Below, piece after piece: positions 1 through 4,881 of a stretch of 6,456 bases of DNA (positions are counted from its first letter, which is position 1; every line of letters starts with the position of its first letter). The DNA is from Deltaproteobacteria bacterium (lineage in GTDB: Bacteria > Myxococcota > B64-G9), in NCBI GenBank assembly GCA_030591745.1, contig JAUVAM010000237.1, positions 1 to 6,456 of the forward strand, given 5' to 3'. Both the position numbers and the translations under genes were made by a program. The notes beneath the pieces were generated by a model. That model saw only the letters and a list, made by a program, of their open reading frames with translations, did not search any database and had not been told where the DNA came from.

Positions 1-642
1 ATTCAACCCGACTTCAAGCTGTCGGCAGATATTTCACCCAAGCTGGCGGCTCCTTTTTATCAGGCCCTGGCCATGGCCCAGAGCTTTGGGCCCATCACCA
101 TCGAACACGCAAGTCCGGAGAAAGTCGCAAAACTCGACGGCCTGGAGCTGTCCGTGGACCTGAAAGATCCCCATGGCATGATCGCAGGCCTGCGATTGGT
201 TTATCGAGTGGGCACGAGCGCCTGGATCAAAACCGCGCCGGTCACCGTGGCCGGTCCCGGACCGGCCAACCTGAAACTGCCGGGCTCTTTGGGCAAGGAC
301 CTGCTGTCTTACTATTTTGAAGCCATCAGTCCCTCGGGCAGTGTGTTACACCGCAGCCCCGGCCCGGATGCGCCGCTTACCATCAAGCCCGGTGGCGCGG
401 GCATCGCCTTGGCCGATGCGGACGGAAAGACCGAGGGCGGCGGTGCCGTGGATTTCGGTGATTCAGGTGACGGCTTGCGCGATGACGGCGACCAGGACAA
501 GGGGGGCATCTGGTACGAAACCTGGTGGTTCTGGACGGCCGTCGGCGTGGTGGTGGTCGGCGCCGTGGGCGTGGGTGTTGGCCTCGGCATGAGCGGAGGG
601 GACCCCACCGGACCTCAGGACTACGCCATCAATATTCGTTGA
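1..642 (+). CDS. C-terminal part of an envelope protein with one C-terminal transmembrane segment (5' partial)
   Basis: The frame is open from base 1, so the true start lies upstream; the internal ATG at 73 has no Shine-Dalgarno sequence and is unlikely to be used. The 213 visible residues begin with IQPDFKLSADISPKLAAPF. A beta-rich stretch follows, with a 'LRLVYRVG...W' strand pattern and 'LLSYYFEAISPSG', which looks like an Ig/fibronectin-like extracytoplasmic domain. Next comes an acidic, Gly-rich linker (about nt 420-507). A single hydrophobic helix at nt 523-591 starts with WWFWTAVG, and a short 16-residue tail ends the protein. I recall this arrangement from Myxococcota-type proteins that carry TPR or PEGA modules upstream, but those modules are outside the window and cannot be verified. 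No enzymatic motif is visible. The stop codon is immediately followed by the RBS of the lipoprotein gene, which suggests co-transcription. Molecular function is unknown; an envelope location is inferred. Confidence 0.8.
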   Translation: MQPDFKLSADISPKLAAPFYQALAMAQSFGPITIEHASPEKVAKLDGLELSVDLKDPHGMIAGLRLVYRVGTSAWIKTAPVTVAGPGPANLKLPGSLGKDLLSYYFEAISPSGSVLHRSPGPDAPLTIKPGGAGIALADADGKTEGGGAVDFGDSGDGLRDDGDQDKGGIWYETWWFWTAVGVVVVGAVGVGVGLGMSGGDPTGPQDYAINIR

Positions 643-646
643 GGTG
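641..646 (+). promoter_or_regulatory. Ribosome binding site of the lipoprotein gene
   Basis: GAGGTG overlaps the last two bases of the upstream stop codon and lies 3 nt before the ATG at 650 (5 nt if only GAGG is counted). It favours ATG 650 over the in-frame GTG at 644, which lies inside this same motif. The overlap also suggests translational coupling to the upstream gene. Confidence 0.6.
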
Positions 647-649
647 CTC

Positions 650-1048
650 ATGACCAGATTTGGTTGGCTGATACCCATATTTCTTTTGGCTTGTGGAGGA
701 ACCGTTCATTTTGAGTTGAACATCGTTTTTCCCGATGACGGCTCAGATGCCAAGTCCTACACGGAGTCCCTTGTCGTGATGGCCATCGAGCCGGCCGATG
801 CCTCGACTTGTCAGGCCTTGCTGGACGGAACCGCCCTGCCGGACAATGCAGGTTACGTCGTTGAATCCCGGCAAGAAGTTGATCCCGATGCGCTTGACCT
901 CGTTTTGACTCAGGTGGGTCCGGGAAGGCGTTTGTTTTTTGTGCAGGCCTTGGGGGTATCCGGGGCCGTGATTTTGCACGGCTGCGCTGATTTGGACGCT
1001 GGCGGGGGCGGTGCCGAAGTGGTGACCGTTGAGTTGGGTTATATTTGA
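650..1048 (+). CDS. Small predicted lipoprotein, uncharacterised
   Basis: The product has 132 residues from ATG 650. The N-terminus MTRFGWLIPIFLLACGG is a short type II (lipoprotein) signal: Arg3, a hydrophobic core, and a lipobox LLAC with the lipidated Cys at residue 15. Gly follows at +2, so in the E. coli scheme there is no Asp inner-membrane retention signal and outer-membrane sorting is plausible. The mature part is about 118 residues and looks beta-rich, with alternating hydrophobic strands near residues 41-47, 83-88, 95-110 and 123-132. Two further Cys, C54 and C112, could form a disulfide after export. No catalytic motif is recognisable. The gene starts 8 nt after the envelope-protein stop and ends 17 nt before the heptose kinase gene, so it probably belongs to the same transcript. 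A role in envelope or LPS assembly is only a guess from context; I do not recognise a named family. Confidence 0.8.
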   Translation: MTRFGWLIPIFLLACGGTVHFELNIVFPDDGSDAKSYTESLVVMAIEPADASTCQALLDGTALPDNAGYVVESRQEVDPDALDLVLTQVGPGRRLFFVQALGVSGAVILHGCADLDAGGGGAEVVTVELGYI

Positions 1049-1062
1049 TTTGACAGGTTTTT

Positions 1063-1068
1063 AAGGTG
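1063..1068 (+). promoter_or_regulatory. Shine-Dalgarno-like AAGGTG that leaves two possible starts for the kinase
   Basis: AAGGTG ends at the GTG at 1066 and lies 6 nt before an in-frame TTG at 1075. It would serve the TTG well. The GTG at 1066 would instead use the weaker CAGG at 1054-1057, with an 8-nt spacing. The two starts differ by only three residues, ahead of any conserved sequence. Confidence 0.4.
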
Positions 1069-2064
1069 ACCCTTTTGAACAATCTCGATCTCATTCGGGC
1101 CTTTGACGGGCTTCCATTGGTCGTGCTCGGCGACCTGGTGGCCGACGAGTACATCCATGGCATCACCAGTCGGATTTCTCGGGAGGCTCCTGTACTCATC
1201 GTGGCCGAACGATGGCGCGAAGTGAGATGTGGTGCCGCCGCCAACGTGGTGGCCAACCTGCGTGCTTTGGGGGCAAGTCCGCGACCGGTGGGTCTGGTGG
1301 GCGATGACGAGTCGGGGCGGGCTCTGCAGAAGGCCTTCGTGGACCAGGGCATCGACTGCGATGGGGTGATGGTCGAAGCCGGTCGGTTCACCACGACCAA
1401 GACACGGGTTTTGGCTGGTGGGCGCCACACGGTACGGCAGCAGATGCTGCGCATCGATAGACTTAACTCTTTGCCCATTGCTGCATCGGATCAAGATTTG
1501 CTTCTGGGGCGTTTGGCCAAAGCCCTGGAAGGAGCCTCGGCTTTGGTGGTGAGCGACTACGACGAAGGCGTGCTGGACGGGCCTGTGCTTGAGCGGGTCT
1601 TCGAGTTGGCCCATGAGGCAGCCTTGCCCATCTTCGTGGATTCAAGATTTCGCATCGAGACCTACCGAGGGGTTTCCACCTTGACGCCCAACGAACCGGA
1701 GCTTGAGCGGGCCTGGGGACAAGAGATTCGCTCTAAGTCGGATTTGGAGCAAGCGGGGCGGTGGTTACTCGAAAACAGTGATGTCGGCTCGGTGCTGCTC
1801 AAGCGAGGCCGGCGTGGCATGTGCCTGTTTGAAAGAAAATTGCCCACCGTGGCCGTGCCAGCCTTTGGCTCGGAAGAAGTGGCGGACGTGACCGGGGCCG
1901 GCGATACCGTACTGGCAACCTGGTCTCTGGCCCGTGCCGCGGGAGGCAAGGCGGGGCAGGCCCTGGAGTTGGCCAATATCGCCGGTGGTCTTCAGGTCAC
2001 CAAGGTGGGCACCGCGGTGGTGAAGCAGGAAGAGTTGCTAAGCGCCCACGGGGGACAAGTTTGA
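1066..2064 (+). CDS. hldA: D-glycero-beta-D-manno-heptose-7-phosphate kinase (PfkB family)
   Basis: This matches the kinase half of HldE/RfaE, which phosphorylates D-glycero-D-manno-heptose 7-phosphate at C1 with ATP to give the 1,7-bisphosphate in ADP-heptose synthesis. The 332-residue product has the family landmarks in order. They are 'VVLGDLVADEYIHG' (about 19-32), 'SRISREAPV' (35-43), the Gly-rich 'GAAANVVANL' (56-65), 'VVSDYDEGVL' (161-170), 'VDSRF' (191-195), 'LTPNEPELE' (206-214) and the PfkB signature 'DVTGAGDT' (274-281), with the presumed catalytic base Asp280. Length fits a single kinase domain. The adenylyltransferase domain fused behind it in E. coli HldE is here a separate downstream gene overlapping by 4 nt. 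GTG 1066 is chosen as the longest start; TTG 1075 is equally plausible. A GHMP-type HddA kinase of the GDP-heptose route is excluded by the PfkB fold motifs. Another PfkB sugar kinase is possible, but the downstream partner makes the heptose role likely. Confidence 0.9.
   Translation: MTLLNNLDLIRAFDGLPLVVLGDLVADEYIHGITSRISREAPVLIVAERWREVRCGAAANVVANLRALGASPRPVGLVGDDESGRALQKAFVDQGIDCDGVMVEAGRFTTTKTRVLAGGRHTVRQQMLRIDRLNSLPIAASDQDLLLGRLAKALEGASALVVSDYDEGVLDGPVLERVFELAHEAALPIFVDSRFRIETYRGVSTLTPNEPELERAWGQEIRSKSDLEQAGRWLLENSDVGSVLLKRGRRGMCLFERKLPTVAVPAFGSEEVADVTGAGDTVLATWSLARAAGGKAGQALELANIAGGLQVTKVGTAVVKQEELLSAHGGQV
2050..2055 (+). promoter_or_regulatory. Purine-rich ribosome binding site for the TTG start of hldC
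   Basis: GGGGGA lies 5 nt before the TTG at 2061, inside the end of the kinase gene. It supports the TTGA overlap start (TTG 2061-2063, kinase stop TGA 2062-2064), although the match to AGGAGG is only partial. Confidence 0.4.
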
Positions 2065-2555
2065 CTTGTTTTTCTGAAAAGCACTGTGGCGATAAGCGCC
2101 TCGCTTTAAGTGAACTTGAGGAGTTGCGCCGGCGGGAACAGAGCACTGCTCTGTGCAACGGGGCCTTCGACTTACTGCATGTGGGGCATCTGCGGTACTT
2201 GCAGGCGGCGTCGGAATTGGCCGAAGTGTTGGTGGTGGCCGTCAACAGCGATGCCTCTGTACGTGTTCTGAAGGGCGAAGGCAGGCCTTGGATTCCAGAA
2301 GAGGAGCGCATCGAGCTTCTTTGTGCTTTGGCTTGTGTGGACTACGTTGTTCTTTTTGATGAGCCGGATGTGCGGCGGGTGATCTCTTTGCTTAAACCGG
2401 ATGTGCACGTCAAGGGGACGGACTATACCCCGGAGAGCATACCTGAGCGGGATGCTGTGGAGGCCTACGGCGGCCGTGTGGCTGTCGCCGGTGATCCGAA
2501 GGGGCACTCCACCACGCAGCTCATCGAGCGGCTTCGCAAGGCTGGTTTGGCTTGA
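2061..2555 (+). CDS. hldC: D-glycero-beta-D-manno-heptose 1-phosphate adenylyltransferase
   Basis: This is a cytidylyltransferase-like nucleotidyltransferase of 164 residues, corresponding to the C-terminal half of HldE (RfaE domain II). It would join heptose 1-phosphate with ATP to give ADP-D-glycero-D-manno-heptose and pyrophosphate. Visible motifs are 'LCNGAFDLLHVGHLRYL' with the HxGH nucleotide-binding signature at residues 40-43, 'VNSDASVRVLKGEGRP' (61-76), 'LACVDYVVLFDE' (90-101), 'KPDVHVKGTDYTPE' (112-125), 'VEAYGGRV' (133-140) and 'GHSTTQLIERLR' (148-159), the last being the STT segment that contacts the nucleotide triphosphate in this superfamily. The TTG start overlaps the kinase stop as TTGA, and the first roughly 13 residues are not conserved, so a slightly later start cannot be ruled out. 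The gene overlaps the following glycosyltransferase in the same way, indicating translational coupling. The phosphatase (GmhB) and epimerase (HldD) of the pathway are not in the window. Confidence 0.9.
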   Translation: MTCFSEKHCGDKRLALSELEELRRREQSTALCNGAFDLLHVGHLRYLQAASELAEVLVVAVNSDASVRVLKGEGRPWIPEEERIELLCALACVDYVVLFDEPDVRRVISLLKPDVHVKGTDYTPESIPERDAVEAYGGRVAVAGDPKGHSTTQLIERLRKAGLA

Positions 2556-3661
2556 GCCGCACTTATTCCATTTTGCACTGTTTGGCCTATCCGCTGTGGA
2601 CAGGTCCTGCCGAGCCGGTTGTGCGTTTGGCGCGAGCCCAACTTGATGCCGGGCACGATGTTGCTCTGGCTGTCGATAGCCTGCGGGACGGAGATCTGCG
2701 GGGAAAGGCGTCCGAATGGGGAGTGCCGCTTTTTGATGGTCTCATCCTGTCCGTCAAAGCGGGTCCCATTTTGAATATGCGCGACATCCTGGCTTTCAAG
2801 CGCTTGTTCGCCAGCGACCGCTTTGACTTCATCCACTGTCATCGCTCCCATGATCACACCCTGGCTGCCCTGGCGAGACCGAAGCGCAGCCGGACACGCT
2901 TGCTTCGGACTTTGCATACCGAAGAGGCGGCGTCCCCGTCACGGCGTTGGCAGCTTCGTCGGGCTGATGGACTGATCTGTACCTTCGAGGCCATGCGGGA
3001 TGATTTGTGCGATCGGGGATTGATGGCTCCAGATCGCATTTTGGCCATCGAGGGAGCCGTGGATTCAGAGCTCTTCAGGCCTGGCCCGCGTGGGGGTTTG
3101 CGGGAAGAGTTGGGCTTGGCCGAAGACAAAGTCCTGGTGGGCATGGTGGCTCGCATGAAGGAGGGGCGGGGGCATCGCTCGTTGCTTAATGCATGGAGGC
3201 AGGTGGAAGCCAAGTTGCCTGGGGTTCACCTTTTGTTGGCGGGTCGAGGAGAACTGGAAGAATCTCTCAGGCATGAGGTGGAGGATCAAAGCTGGGCGCT
3301 AAGACTCCATTTCGTCGGCTACCGAAATGATCTGCCTGCTTTTTATCCCGATCTGCAACTCAAGGTGATCCTGGCACCCGGCAACGACGGGACTTGTCGT
3401 GCTGCTCTGGAGGCTATGGCATGCGGTGTGCCGGTGCTTGCGGCCCCCCGAGGAGCGCTGGCCGAGATCGTGGAAGACGGCAGCACCGGCAAGTTGGTAA
3501 CTGAAGGGGACCTCGGCCAGGCCTTGTGGGACTTGTTGCATCAGCCGGAAGATCTCTTGGAAATGGGCCGACGTGCGAGGCAGGTTGCCGTCCACCGTTT
3601 CACTTTGTCCAGGCAGCTTGAAAAAATTCAAGGGCTTATGGCCAAATTGTCGGACCCTTGA
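2552..3661 (+). CDS. Family 4 glycosyltransferase (GT-B fold)
   Basis: The product has 369 residues, a normal length for GT4. The N-terminal half shows an acceptor-side GT-B domain: 'SILHCLAYPLWTGPAEPVVR' (6-25), then 'FDFIHCHRSHDHTLAALA' (91-108) and 'LRTLHTEE' (118-125). The C-terminal nucleotide-sugar domain starts near 'VLVGMVARMKEGRGHRSLLNAW' (about 194-215). It continues with 'LLLAGRGELEESL' (227-239), 'LHFVGYRNDLPAFY' (252-265) and 'GNDGTCRAALEAMACGVPVLA' (277-297). The GT4 E-x7-E motif appears as D279-x7-E287, so the first Glu is an Asp. Donor and acceptor cannot be read from sequence; the neighbours suggest an LPS-core sugar transfer on the cytoplasmic face of the inner membrane. The start is TTG 2552, overlapping the hldC stop (TTGA), with AAGG at 2538-2541 as a somewhat distant Shine-Dalgarno. 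No in-frame ATG occurs before the conserved N-terminus. Confidence 0.88.
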   Translation: MSRTYSILHCLAYPLWTGPAEPVVRLARAQLDAGHDVALAVDSLRDGDLRGKASEWGVPLFDGLILSVKAGPILNMRDILAFKRLFASDRFDFIHCHRSHDHTLAALARPKRSRTRLLRTLHTEEAASPSRRWQLRRADGLICTFEAMRDDLCDRGLMAPDRILAIEGAVDSELFRPGPRGGLREELGLAEDKVLVGMVARMKEGRGHRSLLNAWRQVEAKLPGVHLLLAGRGELEESLRHEVEDQSWALRLHFVGYRNDLPAFYPDLQLKVILAPGNDGTCRAALEAMACGVPVLAAPRGALAEIVEDGSTGKLVTEGDLGQALWDLLHQPEDLLEMGRRARQVAVHRFTLSRQLEKIQGLMAKLSDP

Positions 3662-3678
3662 ACTCGGTCAATTCTCGC

Positions 3679-3707
3679 TTGCCAGCCGATTACACCAGTT
3701 CTATACT
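3679..3707 (+). promoter_or_regulatory. Predicted sigma70-type promoter for the two family-9 glycosyltransferase genes
   Basis: The -35 box TTGCCA (3679-3684, five of six matches to TTGACA) is followed by a 17-nt spacer. The -10 box TATACT (3702-3707, five of six matches to TATAAT) comes next. Transcription would begin near 3713-3715, leaving a leader of about 36 nt before the TTG start at 3750. It sits in the longest gap of the cluster (3662-3749). No terminator hairpin is visible in that gap, so read-through from the upstream operon is also likely. Confidence 0.6.
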
Positions 3708-3739
3708 TTCGACTTGGGCAGCGCAGACAGAAATCACCC

Positions 3740-3744
3740 AGGAG
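3740..3744 (+). promoter_or_regulatory. Ribosome binding site that fixes the start of the first family-9 gene
   Basis: AGGAG lies 5 nt before TTG 3750. The reading frame stays open further upstream, into the end of the preceding gene. However, the earlier candidate starts there (for example TTG 3714) lack a Shine-Dalgarno, and the residues they would add do not resemble the family. Confidence 0.65.
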
Positions 3745-3749
3745 CCAGA

Positions 3750-4871
3750 TTGACCAAACCCTCAGCCAGCGTTGAATTGCAAGCACCACGACGCGTGGTC
3801 ATTGTGCAGACGGCCTTCGTGGGCGACGTGGTCTTCTCTTCACCATTGGCGCATGCGGTGAAACAAGCTCATCCCGACTGCCATGTAGCCATGATGGTCC
3901 AGCCGGACAAAGCGGAGGTGGCGGCTTGCATCCCTGGGGTCGATGAAGTCTTGCCTTTTGATAAACGGCACCGGGACTCGGGGCCGCTGGGCTTGCTTCG
4001 AGCGGCCAAGCGTCTCAGGCAGGGTCGATTTGATTTGCTGATCTCACCGCACCGTTCCGCAAGAACGGCGCTTCTGGCCAGACTGTCAGGCGTTCCGATC
4101 CGCATCGGCTATGCCGGGGGAGTGAGCGCTCTGGGGTTCACCCATCGAATCGAGCCTAGGGCGAACGAGCCCTGTCGGATCCGACAGGATTTGTCCCTGC
4201 TTGAGCCGGTCGGGATACTCTCGGAGTCATACAGGCTGAGGCTCAAGGCACCGGCAGAGGGGCGCGTCTACCGGGATGCCTTTTTCAATCGCAACGCTTT
4301 GTCGGAAGATGCCCGTCTGGTGGGCTTGTGCATTGGTTCGGTTTGGCCCACCAAGCGATGGCCGGCTGTGTACTTCGCAAGCCTGGCGGAGTTTCTCAGA
4401 GCGAGGAACTATGTGCCCGTGCTGATGGGTGGACCGAATGAGAGAAGCATTGCCCGGGAGATCGACGGGGTTTTGGGGCAGACCCTTCTGTCTTGTGTGG
4501 GCAACCGGCTGAGCGAGACGGCGGCCTTGCTGGAGCATTGCGACATGGTCGTGGGTGGGGACTCAGGGCTTACCCATATGGCTCGCGCATTGGGGGTTCC
4601 GACCGTGATTATTTTTGGGCCCACCGATCCCAAGGTGCATTGTTTTTCCGAGCACACCCAGGTGCTGATCGCCAACGTCAGGTGCCGACCATGCAGTCAC
4701 CATGGTCAAAATCGATGCCCTGAGCGCCACCACGACTGCATGCGCCTCGTGAGCCCCGAACAGGTGATCGCGGCCTTACGACAGATCGCCGATTTACAGA
4801 CGCCCGTGCCGGCTTGCAACGAAGAGCGCCAGGAAGCCCAGGCGGGGCAGCCTGCCACGACTGTGGTCTGA
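3750..4871 (+). CDS. waaF: Lipopolysaccharide heptosyltransferase, family 9 (WaaF-like)
   Basis: This is a GT9 enzyme that would transfer L-glycero-D-manno-heptose from ADP-heptose to the LPS inner core at the cytoplasmic face of the inner membrane. From TTG 3750 the product has 373 residues. 'VVIVQTAFVGDVVFSSPLAHAV' starts at residue 16 and contains Asp26, equivalent to the catalytic Asp13 of E. coli WaaC. 'FDLLISPHRSARTALLARLSGV' (94-115) matches the family's N-domain strand. 'CIGSVWPTKRWP' (194-205) carries Lys202, matching the conserved donor-binding Lys. 'GGDSGLTHMARALGVPTVIIF' (269-289) with Asp271, then 'GPTDP' (290-294), form the ADP-heptose site. Four Cys follow at 312, 315, 323 and 330 (CxxC-x7-C-x6-C), and the protein ends in a polar 25-residue tail. 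The symbol waaF rests on general resemblance to heptosyltransferase II; another heptosyltransferase of the same family is possible. A promoter-bearing gap precedes the gene, and the next gene follows after 10 nt. Confidence 0.88.
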   Translation: MTKPSASVELQAPRRVVIVQTAFVGDVVFSSPLAHAVKQAHPDCHVAMMVQPDKAEVAACIPGVDEVLPFDKRHRDSGPLGLLRAAKRLRQGRFDLLISPHRSARTALLARLSGVPIRIGYAGGVSALGFTHRIEPRANEPCRIRQDLSLLEPVGILSESYRLRLKAPAEGRVYRDAFFNRNALSEDARLVGLCIGSVWPTKRWPAVYFASLAEFLRARNYVPVLMGGPNERSIAREIDGVLGQTLLSCVGNRLSETAALLEHCDMVVGGDSGLTHMARALGVPTVIIFGPTDPKVHCFSEHTQVLIANVRCRPCSHHGQNRCPERHHDCMRLVSPEQVIAALRQIADLQTPVPACNEERQEAQAGQPATTVV

Positions 4872-4876
4872 AGGAA
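4871..4876 (+). promoter_or_regulatory. Ribosome binding site of the second family-9 gene
   Basis: AAGGAA begins on the last base of the preceding stop codon and lies 5 nt before ATG 4882. It is a good Shine-Dalgarno, placed so that ribosomes ending one gene can start the next. Confidence 0.6.
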
Positions 4877-4881
4877 TTATC

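Noticed and set aside
1050..1078. TTGACA at 1050-1055 as the -35 box of a promoter for the kinase
   Set aside because: The -10 position at 17-nt spacing reads TTTTGA and lies inside the coding start, so there is no usable -10 and no room for a leader.
648..1478. Long open frame of 276 codons on the minus strand
   Set aside because: It spans two well-supported + strand genes, is rich in Arg/Pro/Ser as expected for an antisense frame of GC-rich coding DNA, and shows no recognisable domain.
3573..3749. Upstream extension of the WaaF-like reading frame, including an ATG at 3573
   Set aside because: It would overlap 89 nt of the preceding gene. The added residues do not resemble GT9, and a good RBS supports TTG 3750 instead.
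4052..4068. Small inverted repeat CCGTTC/GAACGG with a 5-nt loop
   Set aside because: A 6-bp stem inside coding sequence is common by chance and has no T-run or regulatory context.
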